64,000 bases of DNA from NCBI GenBank assembly GCA_002724925.1, contig PBQA01000028.1, positions 124,001 to 188,000 of the forward strand. The letters are read 5' to 3'. Under the pieces are notes generated by a model. The model saw only the letters and a list, made by a program, of their open reading frames with translations. It had not been told where the DNA came from and did not search any database. Below, in pieces: positions 45,279 through 55,474 of the stretch; the stretch's first letter is position 1; every line of letters starts with the position of its first letter. A program made the translations under genes and the position numbers. The DNA comes from Oceanospirillaceae bacterium (GTDB taxonomy: Bacteria > Pseudomonadota > Gammaproteobacteria > Pseudomonadales > Oceanobacteraceae).

Positions 45279-46358
45279 TCAGTCAGGCGTCTGTTCCTGT
45301 TTGCGCCAGGCCGTCGGTGTCGTACCAGTCACGGTTGAAAATGCGGAATTAAATGTCGATTTAGAACGGAAGCCAACCTCCAGAGCGATATCCAGAACCG
45401 GCTTATCGGGTTCTTCTCTGAGGGCTTTCTGAGCCGCCCGGATACGATAACCATTCAGGTACCTGGCGAAGCCCTGTCCGAGGTGCAGATTCAGGTACTC
45501 TGACATCTGGTGGGTACTGATGCCCACCTCTTCGGCCAGTCGGGCGAGCGTCAGGTCATTCGTCCTGAAACGCTCTTCCTCTTCCATCAGAACCGTCAGC
45601 CTGCTGCCGACTTCATCGGCCACGCTCTGATTCAGCCGCGTACGGCGGTAAGGCGCTTTCTCAATGGCATCGCGGATGTCTTGAAAGAGGGATGGAAAAC
45701 GGACGTCGGTGATAAACAAGCCCAGCAGCACCAACGTCGTCAGCATCAGTGGCAGAATGATCGTAAGCTGATTTGAAAACATCAGGCCAGCAAGGGATAC
45801 CAGCAGAACCACCAGCCCGCCCGCACAGGCGATCAGGAAGATGCGTCGAAGTGACTGGCCTTCCGATGGCTGACTGTCTTGCTGGTAACGTTTCAGGAGC
45901 ATCCTCGCCGCCATAGAAACAAAGACAATGGTGTACAGGAATCCCAAAACAAACGGATAGAAGCCCAGCGAGTCGGGTGATGGAATCATGATCGGATGCA
46001 AGTCACCCGTCATCACCGTATAAAAGAACCCGGCAGACACCAGTGCCCCCGGTGCATAGAGCAACGCATGCGGCTTCTGAATACGAAAGTCCGCATTCAG
46101 TGTGTGCTTGACGACCAGCCACACGGTCGGCCCGATACTGTAAATTGCCAACGGCTGCAGACACAGTAAGAACGCCTGCCCTTCTGTCACGTTCAGCAGA
46201 ATAAAACTGAGATAAGAGTTGGTGATGAACACCGACAGGCCCAACAGCGCCAGCAGGCGATACTCAGTGCCAGAGCAAGGCTTCAGAAGCGCAGATAAGG
46301 TGAACATAAACGGCAGGTTAATGTTCAGGGCAGCAAAAAAATAGATCAGCAGAGTCAT
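45279..46358 (-). CDS. AraC-family regulator with an N-terminal membrane domain
   Basis: A 359-residue protein with seven or so membrane helices (about 5-220) followed by a cytoplasmic AraC-type double helix-turn-helix (about 255-350), with LARLAEEVGISTHQMSEYLN and PVLDIALEVGFRSKSTFNSAF. Membrane-embedded AraC proteins probably sense a hydrophobic or envelope signal. The gene immediately before the desaturase fusion, on the same strand, is its likely target. Confidence 0.87.
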   Translation of the reverse strand: MTLLIYFFAALNINLPFMFTLSALLKPCSGTEYRLLALLGLSVFITNSYLSFILLNVTEGQAFLLCLQPLAIYSIGPTVWLVVKHTLNADFRIQKPHALLYAPGALVSAGFFYTVMTGDLHPIMIPSPDSLGFYPFVLGFLYTIVFVSMAARMLLKRYQQDSQPSEGQSLRRIFLIACAGGLVVLLVSLAGLMFSNQLTIILPLMLTTLVLLGLFITDVRFPSLFQDIRDAIEKAPYRRTRLNQSVADEVGSRLTVLMEEEERFRTNDLTLARLAEEVGISTHQMSEYLNLHLGQGFARYLNGYRIRAAQKALREEPDKPVLDIALEVGFRSKSTFNSAFSTVTGTTPTAWRKQEQTPD

Positions 46359-46476
46359 GAACTGGAGTCTAACCGTCGTTTTTTTTAAAAGATACTCCTG
46401 GCCATTTTAAGACCGTAATCGCTACTACCGGCGACTGATTGAGAATAGGAGGGAGAAAATTACTAACTTAGGAGAT

Positions 46477-46541
46477 TGGTCTGGATGACAGGATTAAACG
46501 CGGCCGGCTAGGTCTGCGACTCCCCCTGGCACCCTGTATTC
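46477..46541 (-). pseudogene. Degenerate tRNA-Pro-like fragment
   Basis: From 46477 the sequence TTGGTCTGGATGACAGGATT matches the CCA end and T-arm of the intact tRNA-Pro next to it, differing at one base. Further on, CTGCGACTCCCCCTGGCACC resembles its anticodon arm, but a stretch between them is unrelated. It cannot fold as a tRNA. Confidence 0.55.
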
Positions 46542-46554
46542 TAAATAATCAAAT

Positions 46555-46631
46555 TGGTCGGGATGACAGGATTTGAACCTGCGACCACTCGCCCCCCAGG
46601 CGAGTGCGCTACCAGACTGCGCCACATCCCG
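46555..46631 (-). tRNA. tRNA-Pro (anticodon GGG)
   Basis: A 77-base tRNA including the encoded CCA. The acceptor stem is CGGGATG/CATCCCG, the anticodon arm CTCGC-CTGGGGG-GCGAG has GGG, and the T-arm contains GGTTCAAATCC. Its place after ihfA-merR is conserved in gammaproteobacteria. Confidence 0.95.
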
Positions 46632-46667
46632 AATTTTACTGCCACAAGCCTGTGAACAGAGCGTTCA

Positions 46668-46695
46668 AGTATACTTAAGTGCCTGAAAAGGTAAA
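46668..46695 (-). promoter_or_regulatory. Predicted promoter of tRNA-Pro
   Basis: TTTACC (46690-46695) and TATACT (46668-46673) on the minus strand are 16 bases apart; transcription would start about 30 bases before the tRNA. Confidence 0.5.
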
Positions 46696-46713
46696 CTTTT
46701 TTTGGAATGCCCG

Positions 46714-47082
46714 TCAGAGGTTAGCGTCTGGATTAAGCATGTCTTCGAGCTCTTTCAGCTCACGTATCATATTTTTAATCAGAGCTTTATCCATGGCCAC
46801 CGCCTGCGATTCGCCATTGTCTTCCAGCTTCTGCCTCGCACCACCAATGGTGTAACCGTCCTGATACAGCAAAGCACGGATCTCCCGCACAAGAATCACG
46901 TCCTGACGCTGATAATAACGACGATTACCGGCACGCTTAACCGGCTTAAGGGTTGGAAATTCCTGTTCCCAATACCTGAGAACATGAGGCTTCACATCGC
47001 AAAGCTCACTGACCTCACCGATAGTGAAGTAACGCTTCGATGGAATAGGCGGTAGTTCGTTATTGTGGCTGGCTTCCAGCAT
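46714..47082 (-). CDS. MerR-family regulator next to ihfA
   Basis: A 122-residue protein with an N-terminal MerR helix-turn-helix (about 15-85: [22 protein letters not shown], then [14 protein letters not shown]) and a short dimerisation helix. No metal-binding Cys cluster is seen. The ihfA-merR arrangement is conserved in pseudomonads and relatives, but its function is poorly known. It overlaps the end of ihfA by 23 bases. Confidence 0.9.
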   Translation of the reverse strand: MLEASHNNELPPIPSKRYFTIGEVSELCDVKPHVLRYWEQEFPTLKPVKRAGNRRYYQRQDVILVREIRALLYQDGYTIGGARQKLEDNGESQAVAMDKALIKNMIRELKELEDMLNPDANL

Positions 47083-47365
47083 AGGCTTCTACCCGAATTT
47101 TGAGCTTCTGCCCCGGCTTGAACGTCACAACACGGCGAGCAGAAATCGGTATCTCCTCGCCTGTCTTTGGATTACGTCCCGGACGCTGACGCTTGTCACG
47201 CAGGTCGAAGTTACCAAACCCTGATAACTTCACCTGCTCATTTCGGCTCAGGCTATCGCGGATTTCATCAAAAAAGATGTCCACCATATCCTTAGCTTCA
47301 CGCTTATTAAGACCAAGATCTTCAAACTGTTTTTCTGCCAGTTCTGCTTTGGTCAGGGCGGTCAT
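47060..47365 (-). CDS. ihfA: Integration host factor subunit alpha
   Basis: A 101-residue DNA-bending HU-family protein. It shows the family signatures [22 protein letters not shown] and [24 protein letters not shown] near 45-68, with the conserved proline that inserts into the minor groove. It starts one base after the pheT stop codon, as in other gammaproteobacteria. Confidence 0.97.
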   Translation of the reverse strand: MTALTKAELAEKQFEDLGLNKREAKDMVDIFFDEIRDSLSRNEQVKLSGFGNFDLRDKRQRPGRNPKTGEEIPISARRVVTFKPGQKLKIRVEAYAGSQPQ

Positions 47366-47366
47366 G

Positions 47367-49754
47367 TTAACCCCTTAACGTTGCTCCTATGCTTTCAGAG
47401 AGGTGAGCCAAGACTGCTTCCACAGAGTTGTTCACTTCTTCATCAGTCAGAGTGCGCGAAGGATGCTGCCACGTCAAGCCCAAAGCGAGACTTTTTCTAT
47501 CAGGATCAATACCTTTGCCGACATATACATCAAACAGGTTGAGCTTAGTGAGGTAATCCCCCGCTACGCTTCGGATTCCGTCGAATACCTGATCAACCTG
47601 AACTGACTGGTCTACAACCAGCGCCAGATCGCGACGCATTTCAGGGAATTTCGAGATATCACCATATGAAGGCACGGCGATATCACGAATCGCTTCAAGG
47701 TCCAGCTCCGCTACGAACAACGGCTGCTTAACCCCAACCTTTTTCTGAGTCGCTGGGTGCAATGCACCAATCCAACCAATCGGTTCGCCGTTCTTCAGAA
47801 CGCGTGCCGTCTGACCTGGGTGCAGGGCAGGATGCTGAGCAGACTCGAAACGGTACGCAGAAGCATCGCCGCCACGCGCCAGAAGAGACTCGACGTCGCC
47901 TTTGAGATCAAAGAAATCGACGGGGGTTTCCTGCTCGCTCCATCCTTGAGTCAGACGGTTACCGCACACCAGCATCGCCAACGTTGGAGTCTGCTTCAGA
48001 CCATCGGCTTCAGGCACAAAACGCAGGCCGGTCTCGAATAAGCGAACGCGTGGCTGCTGACGTTTCAGGTTATAACTTGCTGCCGACACCAGACCTGTCA
48101 GCAGAGTCGTGCGCATCACACCCATGTCCGCTGAAATCGGATTCAGCAGTGGCAGTGCTTCACGCTCAGGATCAAGCGCTTTCTGCAGCTCTGGTTCAAC
48201 GAAGCTGTAGGTAATCGCTTCCTGATACCCGCGGGCAATGATCTGGCGGCGCAGATCACGGATTGGCATACGGGATTCAGGTGCTTTCGCCAGAGGCGTC
48301 GCTGCCGCAGGAACGCGGGTCGGCAAACGGTTATAACCGTAGATACGCGCCAGTTCTTCGATCAGGTCGGCTTCAATCGCCATATCAAAACGATACGACG
48401 GTGCTGTTACTGTCCAGCCTTCGTCGGTCGTTTTTGTATCCATACCGAGACGAACCAGAATATCTGTGACTTCATCGTCGGCCATCGTCAGACTCAGCAC
48501 TTGCTCAATGCGCTTACGGCGTAGAGTAATGGTCGCTGCTTCTGGCAGTTTGTCTTCGGCAGTCACCTCTGTGACCGGGCCCGCCTGACCACCGCAGATA
48601 TCAATCACGAGTTGCGTCGCACGTTCCATCGCAGTATTGGCCAGGTTGTAATCAACACCACGTTCAAAACGGTGCGAAGAATCGGTGTGCAGACCGTAGT
48701 TACGGGCACGGCCAGCAATCGCAATCGGGTTAAAGAATGCCGCTTCTAATAGCAGGTCTTGCGTGTTCTCGTTCACACCGGAGTGCTCGCCCCCCATCAC
48801 ACCGGCCATCGCCAGTGGTTTGGCGTGGTCAGCGATGACCAGAGTGTCTGCGTTCAGTTCAACTTCCTGACCGTCCAGCAGAGTCAGCTTTTCACCTTCT
48901 TCAGCCAGGCGAACACGAATGCCACCTTCCACCTGAGCAAGATCAAAGGCATGCATTGGCTGGCCCAGCTCAAGTAATACGTAGTTTGTAATATCCACGA
49001 CAGGATCAATCGAACGGATACCGCCACGGCGCAGTTTTTCAACCATCCACAGAGGTGTTTCTGCTTTGACGTTAACGCCTTTAACAATACGACCCAGATA
49101 GCGTGGGCAGGCTTCTGCCGCAGTGACTTCGACAGACGCTTTATCGTCGATTGAAGCGGCGACGGCTGGTACCAGTGGAGGTGTCACCTCGGTACGGGTG
49201 AGTACACCAGTTTCACGCGCCAAGCCCGCAATACTGAGGCAGTCTGCACGGTTTGGCGTGAGGTCCACTTCGATCACGGTATCATCGAGGTTCAGGTACT
49301 CGCGGAAGTCAGCGCCTACTGGTGCGGAGTCTGGTAATTCCATCAGGCCGTCTGAGCTTTCTGCCATACCCAGCTCAGCTTCGGCACACAGCATACCGAA
49401 CGACTCTACGCCACGCAGCTTAGCTTTCTTGATCTTAAAGCCTTTGCCGTCGTCGGTAGGAAGGACCGCACCGATCTTAGCGAAAGGAATTTTCAGACCT
49501 TCGCGCACGTTGGCAGCGCCACAAACGATCTGGAAGTTCTCGGTGCCATCAGTCACCTGACACAGGCTCAGTTTATCGGCATCCGGATGCTGTTCGCGGC
49601 TAACGACCTGCCCTACAACAATGCCGGTGAACTCACCCGCGACGGCTTCTTCGCCATCAACTTCAAGACCCGCCAGTGTCAGATGATCTACCAGTTCCTG
49701 AGTCGTGATCTCAGGGTTTACCCATTCGCGTAACCACTGTTCGCTGAATTTCAT
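47367..49754 (-). CDS. pheT: Phenylalanine-tRNA ligase beta subunit
   Basis: The 795-residue beta subunit of the alpha2beta2 enzyme, of the usual length. It starts with [16 protein letters not shown]. The N-terminal tRNA-binding/OB domain (about 40-150, [21 protein letters not shown]), the B3/B4 editing region (about 210-390), the B5 domain and the C-terminal anticodon-binding fold (about 700-795) are all present. It lies 19 bases after pheS. Confidence 0.97.
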   Translation of the reverse strand: MKFSEQWLREWVNPEITTQELVDHLTLAGLEVDGEEAVAGEFTGIVVGQVVSREQHPDADKLSLCQVTDGTENFQIVCGAANVREGLKIPFAKIGAVLPTDDGKGFKIKKAKLRGVESFGMLCAEAELGMAESSDGLMELPDSAPVGADFREYLNLDDTVIEVDLTPNRADCLSIAGLARETGVLTRTEVTPPLVPAVAASIDDKASVEVTAAEACPRYLGRIVKGVNVKAETPLWMVEKLRRGGIRSIDPVVDITNYVLLELGQPMHAFDLAQVEGGIRVRLAEEGEKLTLLDGQEVELNADTLVIADHAKPLAMAGVMGGEHSGVNENTQDLLLEAAFFNPIAIAGRARNYGLHTDSSHRFERGVDYNLANTAMERATQLVIDICGGQAGPVTEVTAEDKLPEAATITLRRKRIEQVLSLTMADDEVTDILVRLGMDTKTTDEGWTVTAPSYRFDMAIEADLIEELARIYGYNRLPTRVPAAATPLAKAPESRMPIRDLRRQIIARGYQEAITYSFVEPELQKALDPEREALPLLNPISADMGVMRTTLLTGLVSAASYNLKRQQPRVRLFETGLRFVPEADGLKQTPTLAMLVCGNRLTQGWSEQETPVDFFDLKGDVESLLARGGDASAYRFESAQHPALHPGQTARVLKNGEPIGWIGALHPATQKKVGVKQPLFVAELDLEAIRDIAVPSYGDISKFPEMRRDLALVVDQSVQVDQVFDGIRSVAGDYLTKLNLFDVYVGKGIDPDRKSLALGLTWQHPSRTLTDEEVNNSVEAVLAHLSESIGATLRG

Positions 49755-49773
49755 TTTCTTTATATCCCCTGAA

Positions 49774-50796
<1,023 letters not shown>

Positions 50797-50810
50797 TCAT
50801 TTTTTGATTA

Positions 50811-50882
50811 AGTGCTTACCGGAAATCCCTCCACTCCGCCTTTAAACAGCAAACTTGTTTCAAAGGAGTTCTGGTAAGCACT
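50811..50882 (-). promoter_or_regulatory. Long inverted repeat in the pheS leader
   Basis: AGTGCTTACC (50811-50820) and GGTAAGCACT (50873-50882) form a 10-bp perfect stem; inside, CTCC and GGAG can also pair. It lies between the rplT terminator and pheS, about 30 bases before the pheS ATG. It could be a regulatory hairpin or a small mobile repeat. Confidence 0.5.
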
Positions 50883-50900
50883 GAATGTATTTAAAAACAC

Positions 50901-50942
50901 AAAAAAATAGGGGAGGTCTTTCAAAGAAAGCCACTCCCCTAT
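50901..50942 (-). terminator. Terminator/attenuator between rplT and pheS
   Basis: ATAGGGGAG (50907-50915) and CTCCCCTAT (50934-50942) make a 9-bp stem, with CTTTC/GAAAG able to pair inside, and on the minus strand seven T's follow. It stands where the phe attenuator lies in enterobacteria. No leader peptide rich in Phe codons ahead of it was found. Confidence 0.8.
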
Positions 50943-51003
50943 CCTTTGGCCAGTCAAACTAATCACTGGCCCGGTTCCGCGTACTCAGAAGAGCGCGGTG
51001 AAA

Positions 51004-51357
51004 TTACAGGCTGGACTTGGCTTTTTCAACCAGAGCCGCAAACGCTGCTTTTTCATTCACAGCCAGATCAGCCAGAACCTTACGGTCAATTTCAACAGTG
51101 GCTTTTTTCAGGCCATTGATGAACTTGCTGTAAGACAGACCATTCTGACGTGCACCTGCGTTAATACGCGCAATCCACAGCTGACGGAACTGACGCTTAC
51201 GCTGACGACGGTCACGGTAAGCGTACTGACCTGCTTTGATTACCGCTTGCTTAGCAACGCGGAACACGCGACTGCGGGCACCGTAGTAACCTTTAGCCTG
51301 CTTCAGAATTTTTTTGTGACGACGACGAGCGACAACACCACGTTTTACACGAGCCAT
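51004..51357 (-). CDS. rplT: 50S ribosomal protein L20
   Basis: A 117-residue, highly basic protein matching L20 from end to end ([20 protein letters not shown] at the start, the [15 protein letters not shown] segment near 63). L20 is an early assembly protein and in E. coli represses translation of rpmI-rplT. It follows rpmI by 22 bases. Confidence 0.98.
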   Translation of the reverse strand: MARVKRGVVARRRHKKILKQAKGYYGARSRVFRVAKQAVIKAGQYAYRDRRQRKRQFRQLWIARINAGARQNGLSYSKFINGLKKATVEIDRKVLADLAVNEKAAFAALVEKAKSSL

Positions 51358-51379
51358 AATTTATCTCCTGACAGTCCGA

Positions 51380-51574
51380 TTAAAGGTTAGGAAGCATACG
51401 AATAACGAGCTTCTTATCAGAAGCGTGCAGCTGCGACATACCACGGAGGTGACGCTTACGCTTCGTGCTCTTCTTGGTCAGGATGTGGCTGCGGAAAGCA
51501 TTACGGTGCTTGAAACCGTTCGCAGTCTTTTTGAAGCGCTTCGCAGCGCCGCTCTTAGTTTTGATCTTTGGCAT
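51380..51574 (-). CDS. rpmI: 50S ribosomal protein L35
   Basis: 64 residues, very basic, with the family start [18 protein letters not shown] and end [18 protein letters not shown] 51574 is chosen; a longer frame to 51625 carries residues foreign to the family. The 155-base gap to infC contains a strong hairpin. Confidence 0.97.
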   Translation of the reverse strand: MPKIKTKSGAAKRFKKTANGFKHRNAFRSHILTKKSTKRKRHLRGMSQLHASDKKLVIRMLPNL

Positions 51575-51678
51575 TTTCATACTCCTGAAAGTTATGAGAC
51601 GTACAGAAACTAAGACCCTGTACAACCTCTGCCGTAATAACGCCCGCCCAATTCAGGCGAACGCAGCGTCTGGCAGAA

Positions 51679-51710
51679 CGCACAAACCCCGGCAATCGCC
51701 GGGGTCTGCG
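51679..51710 (-). promoter_or_regulatory. Hairpin between infC and rpmI
   Basis: CCCCGGC (51687-51693) and GCCGGGG (51698-51704) pair perfectly with a four-base loop, and CGCA/TGCG extend the stem beyond two unpaired bases each side. In E. coli this leader holds the L20 control site; here it may be a weak terminator or part of such a site. Confidence 0.55.
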
Positions 51711-51729
51711 TATTCATTTGAAAACCAGA

Positions 51730-52269
51730 CTACTTCTTTTTCGAAGGACCGATGATCATGATCATCTGGCGACCTTCCATCTTAGGACGCTGCTCAACGC
51801 TACCCAGATCTTCAAGATCTTTCTCAACGCGCATCATCAGTTCCATACCCAGGTTCTGGTGAGCCATCTCACGACCGCGGAAACGCAGCGATACTTTTGC
51901 TTTGTTACCCGCTTCGAGGAAGCGCTTCAGATTACGCAGTTTAATCTGGTAGTCGCCTTCTTCCGTACCCGGACGGAATTTGACTTCCTTAATCTGCACC
52001 TGGTGCTGTTTCTTTTTGGCTTCTGCTTTCTGCTTCTTCTCTTCGTAGAGCTTCTTGCCGAAGTCCATGACCTTACAGACGATCGGATCGCCGTCTGAAA
52101 TCTGTACCAGATCCAGCTCGGCTTCTTCCGCAGCCGCAAGGGCTTCGCGTAAAGTGACGACGCCTACTTGCTCGCCGTCTGCTCCGATTAACCGGACTTC
52201 GTTTGCACGAATCTGGTCGTTAATGGGTGCACGGTTATCACGTGCTCCTCTTCTATTATCGCGTCTGAT
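51730..52269 (-). CDS. infC: Translation initiation factor IF-3 (ATC start codon)
   Basis: IF-3 of about 179 residues: N-domain ([30 protein letters not shown]), a lysine-rich linker ([18 protein letters not shown]) and C-domain ending IIGPSKKK. No ATG, GTG or TTG occurs in the frame until K-V-M-D-F about 67 codons in, which would delete the N-domain. Two ATC codons (52272-52270 and 52269-52267) follow GGAG, so one of these is the start. Non-standard AUU/AUC starts let IF-3 repress its own synthesis in other bacteria. It begins at or within the thrS stop codon. Confidence 0.93.
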   Translation of the reverse strand: MRRDNRRGARDNRAPINDQIRANEVRLIGADGEQVGVVTLREALAAAEEAELDLVQISDGDPIVCKVMDFGKKLYEEKKQKAEAKKKQHQVQIKEVKFRPGTEEGDYQIKLRNLKRFLEAGNKAKVSLRFRGREMAHQNLGMELMMRVEKDLEDLGSVEQRPKMEGRQMIMIIGPSKKK

Positions 52270-52271
52270 GA

Positions 52272-54203
52272 TCAGTTCTCCATTCCAAACCGGCCGCGCT
52301 CAGCGATCGCCCTGTCAAGGACGGCGATCAACTCATCGATACTCATAGCACCGAGGTCTTCACCCGTGCGGGTGCGAACTGCGACAGTGTTTGTTTCTTT
52401 TTCTTTATCCCCTACCACCAACTGGAAAGGGACCTTGTGTAAAGTATGCTCGCGGATTTTAAAGCCGATCTTCTCATTTCTCAAGTCCGCATCTGCTCTG
52501 AAGCCCGCTGCTTTCAGTTTTTCGGCAACTTCACGGCAATATTCTGCCTGGCTATCAGTAATATTCAGGACAGAAACCTGCTTTGGAGCAAGCCATGGCG
52601 GCATTGCACCTGCGTAATGTTCAATCAGAATACCGACAAACCGCTCGAAGGAACCAAGAATAGCACGGTGCAACATGACCGGCGTCTTACGTTCGCCGTC
52701 TTCATCAACAAACTGGGCGCCGAGACGCTCAGGCAGCATGAAGTCGAGCTGAATAGTGCCGCACTGCCATACACGGCCAATGCAGTCACGCAGAGAAAAT
52801 TCGATCTTAGGGCCGTAGAAGGCACCTTCGCCCGGTTGTAGCTCCCAATCCAGACCGGCATCGTTCAGAGCATCTTCGAGAGCAGCTTCTGCTTCATCCC
52901 AAAGAGACTCTTCACCAATACGACCTTCTGGGCGGGTCGAAAGTTTCATTTCGACATTATCGAAGCCGAAGTCTTTGTACACATCCAGAGTCAGCTTGAT
53001 GAAATCAGAAGCTTCCTGACGGATCTGGCTGTTTGAGCAGAATATGTGTGCATCGTCCTGAGTAAAGCCGCGCACACGCATGATGCCATGCAGCGCACCC
53101 GAAGGCTCATTACGGTGGCAGCAACCAAACTCGGCCAGGCGCAGTGGCAGCTCACGGTAAGACTTCAGCCCCTGGTTGAACACCTGAATATGACACGGGC
53201 AGTTCATCGGCTTAACGGCGTAGCTGCGCTTCTCGGACTCAGTAGTGAACATGGCGTCTGAGTAATGTTCCCAGTGGCCAGACTTCTCCCAGAGAGTGCG
53301 GTCTACAACCTGTGGCGTTTTGATCTCCTGATAACCGGCGTCGTTCTGAACTTTACGCATGTACTGTTCAAGTACCTGATAAATCGTCCAGCCGTTCGGG
53401 TGCCAGAACACCATGCCCGGTGCTTCTTCCTGCAGGTGGAACAGATCCAGCTGCTTCGCCAGCTTACGGTGGTCGCGCTTTTCAGCTTCTTCGAGACGCT
53501 GAAGGTACGCCTTCATGTCTTTTTTGTCGTTCCACGCAGTACCGTAGATACGCTGCAACTGAGCATTCTGTGAATCACCGCGCCAGTAGGCACCTGAGAC
53601 ACGCTGCAGTTTGAAGATACGCATAACCCGCGTGTTCGGGACGTGCGGTCCACGACACATGTCGGTGTATTCTTCATGGTGATACAGGCCAACCGCCTCT
53701 TCACCTTTGCTGATCAGGTCATCGATCAGCTCGACCTTGTAATCTTCCTCGCGATCAACAAACACACGACGCGCTTCTTTGATCGGCGTCATCTTCTTGA
53801 TGACGTCATAATCTTTCTTAATCAGCTCTTTAACGCGCTTCTCGATGGCTTCAACGTCTTCCGGTGTAAATGGACGCTCAAAATCGATGTCGTAATAGAA
53901 GCCGTTATCGATCACCGGGCCAATCGCCATCTTAGCGCTTGGATACAGCTGCTTAACGGCATGACCAACGAGGTGAGCGAATGAGTGACGGATAACTTCC
54001 AGACCTTCTTCATCGCGACCTGTGATCAGCGTGACATCGGAATCGCGAGTGATCAGTTCACAGGCATCAACCAGTTCACCATTAATACGACCACACACGG
54101 TCGCTTTGGCGAGACCGGGGCCGATATCTTCGGCGACTTGCATCAGGGTAACGGGTTGATCGAACTCGCGTTTGGAGCCATCAGGAAGGGTAATAACAGG
54201 CAT
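52272..54203 (-). CDS. thrS: Threonine-tRNA ligase
   Basis: A 643-residue class II synthetase of full length: TGS domain (about 1-62), editing domain (about 63-225, with [16 protein letters not shown] near 73), catalytic core (about 245-535, NCPCHIQVF with the zinc Cys near 336, [15 protein letters not shown] near 362), and anticodon-binding domain (about 540-643). The stop codon overlaps the infC start region. A promoter and a hairpin that might be a translational operator lie upstream. Confidence 0.98.
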   Translation of the reverse strand: MPVITLPDGSKREFDQPVTLMQVAEDIGPGLAKATVCGRINGELVDACELITRDSDVTLITGRDEEGLEVIRHSFAHLVGHAVKQLYPSAKMAIGPVIDNGFYYDIDFERPFTPEDVEAIEKRVKELIKKDYDVIKKMTPIKEARRVFVDREEDYKVELIDDLISKGEEAVGLYHHEEYTDMCRGPHVPNTRVMRIFKLQRVSGAYWRGDSQNAQLQRIYGTAWNDKKDMKAYLQRLEEAEKRDHRKLAKQLDLFHLQEEAPGMVFWHPNGWTIYQVLEQYMRKVQNDAGYQEIKTPQVVDRTLWEKSGHWEHYSDAMFTTESEKRSYAVKPMNCPCHIQVFNQGLKSYRELPLRLAEFGCCHRNEPSGALHGIMRVRGFTQDDAHIFCSNSQIRQEASDFIKLTLDVYKDFGFDNVEMKLSTRPEGRIGEESLWDEAEAALEDALNDAGLDWELQPGEGAFYGPKIEFSLRDCIGRVWQCGTIQLDFMLPERLGAQFVDEDGERKTPVMLHRAILGSFERFVGILIEHYAGAMPPWLAPKQVSVLNITDSQAEYCREVAEKLKAAGFRADADLRNEKIGFKIREHTLHKVPFQLVVGDKEKETNTVAVRTRTGEDLGAMSIDELIAVLDRAIAERGRFGMEN

Positions 54204-54221
54204 AGTAAATCCTTGTCAGTG

Positions 54222-54242
54222 GTGGCCCCCACGACAGGCCAC
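54222..54242 (-). promoter_or_regulatory. Hairpin just upstream of thrS, possible autoregulatory operator
   Basis: On the minus strand GTGGCC and GGCCAC form a 6-bp stem around a nine-base loop TGTCGTGGG, ending 18 bases before the ATG. E. coli thrS is controlled by a hairpin with a CGU loop that mimics the tRNA-Thr anticodon. The loop here contains CGT. The parallel is suggestive only. Confidence 0.45.
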
Positions 54243-54261
54243 GTGAATGTAAAGACCGGGT

Positions 54262-54290
54262 ACTCTACAGGCCGGAAAAAGCCGTGTAAA
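54262..54290 (-). promoter_or_regulatory. Predicted promoter of the thrS-infC-rpmI-rplT operon
   Basis: TTTACA (54285-54290) and TAGAGT (54262-54267) on the minus strand, 17 bases apart, about 60 bases before the thrS ATG. Confidence 0.6.
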
Positions 54291-54320
54291 CAGTTGATGG
54301 CTGCGGCTTTGACCAAGGCA

Positions 54321-55277
54321 TTATGTGAGCTTGAATTCTGCCCGCCACTTGCCCGGTGTTTTGCCCGTCGCTTTGCGAAAAGCCCGGTTAAAAGGCGCCT
54401 GCTCCGAGTAGCCAAGCAGCAGCGCAATTTCACTGAGGGTCAGGTGCTGATCACGAAGGTAGACCTGAGCCAGCTCTACCCTGACCCGCCCCAGCAGATC
54501 CCTGAAGCCAATACCCGACTGACGCAACCTGCGCAGCAATGTGCGTTCTGACATCGCCAGACGTGAGGCAATTGCGCTCTGGTCAGCCTCACCCAGCGGT
54601 AGGCGCTCAATCATCAGTTGCCTTACGGTGTCCGCAAACCGCCCAAGATCAGGCATGTTGGCGAGTGCTGTGGTTGCCTTATCATTCAATGCCCTGAACG
54701 CTGCATCGTCGTGACCGACCAAAGGCATAGTCAGTACACTGGCATCAAACCAGAGTGCATTCGCACTGGCGTTCAATATCAGTGTGCCACCCAGGTACTC
54801 CTCGAACAGATCAGCAGCTGGCAAGTCACTCCACCAGCTTTCTGCACGCTCTATTACAAGATCGCTCTGCCCCGTCATTCGTCGCAAAAAAGTAACGAAG
54901 CCCCCAAGAATCACTTCATCCGATAAACGCGTAGAACCGCCAAAGCTGGTATCCCACACTAATCCAGCGAGGCCGCCTCTCAATTCGAGTCGTGCCTTAG
55001 GGCCTTCATAGAGCAAAGTCTGGAACCGCTCGAAATATTGAAAGGCCTCCAAAACCGTCTGGCACGATAAGGTCAGATAACCAATAACGCCAACATGCTC
55101 AGGCCCGACTCGCTTCGCAAGGTCAACGCCGACAGATGACGTTCCAACTCCTGCTTGCACGCTGTCCAGCAGCGACCACCACTCGTCGAAGGTCAGACGA
55201 CGAGCAGACTCCTGACGACTGAGCACAGCCGGAACTGAACGCCGCTGCTCAGAGGCATACGAAGACACAAGAGACAT
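54321..55277 (-). CDS. AraC-family regulator with Arabinose_bd-type N-domain
   Basis: 318 residues: an N-terminal ligand-binding domain of the Arabinose_bd/OruR-like type (about 15-195, GVIGYLTLSCQTVLEAFQYF near 64) and a C-terminal AraC double helix-turn-helix (about 215-315, SAIASRLAMSERTLLRRLRQ and SEIALLLGYSEQAPFNRAFR). ATG 55277 has GGAG upstream; earlier starts are unsupported. It is divergent from a sterol-desaturase-family gene, and tandem repeats lie between them. Relatives control fatty-acid and alkane genes, which fits. Confidence 0.87.
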   Translation of the reverse strand: MSLVSSYASEQRRSVPAVLSRQESARRLTFDEWWSLLDSVQAGVGTSSVGVDLAKRVGPEHVGVIGYLTLSCQTVLEAFQYFERFQTLLYEGPKARLELRGGLAGLVWDTSFGGSTRLSDEVILGGFVTFLRRMTGQSDLVIERAESWWSDLPAADLFEEYLGGTLILNASANALWFDASVLTMPLVGHDDAAFRALNDKATTALANMPDLGRFADTVRQLMIERLPLGEADQSAIASRLAMSERTLLRRLRQSGIGFRDLLGRVRVELAQVYLRDQHLTLSEIALLLGYSEQAPFNRAFRKATGKTPGKWRAEFKLT

Positions 55278-55379
55278 TAAATCTCCGGTGACCGACAGAC
55301 CCGCTAACCGGGTATCTCGCTCTTTCACAGGTGGCAGTACGGAATAGTCATAATCCAATACACCTCGACAGGTTAATAT

Positions 55380-55421
55380 GTCTGATAATATCAAATAAAC
55401 GTCTGAAAATATCAATATAAC
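55380..55421 (+). promoter_or_regulatory. Two tandem 21-bp direct repeats, likely AraC-type operator
   Basis: 55380-55400 and 55401-55421 both begin GTCTGA-AATATCA (one variable base) and end in AAC, so the period is 21 bases, two turns of DNA. They sit about 16 bases before a possible -10, TAATCT (55437-55442), upstream of the hydroxylase gene, where an AraC activator would contact polymerase. Confidence 0.65.
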
Positions 55422-55474
55422 CTACAGCGACTGCGCTAATCTATCAGGATCAAATAAGAAAGCTGGAGACACAG

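Noticed and set aside
46702-47055. 117-codon plus-strand frame
   Set aside because: Antisense to the merR-like gene, whose homology is clear.
50860-50935. Phe-rich leader peptide starting GTG GCT TTC TTT ahead of pheS
   Set aside because: It lies inside the terminator itself and its Phe codons come from the T-run; an attenuator peptide should precede the hairpin.
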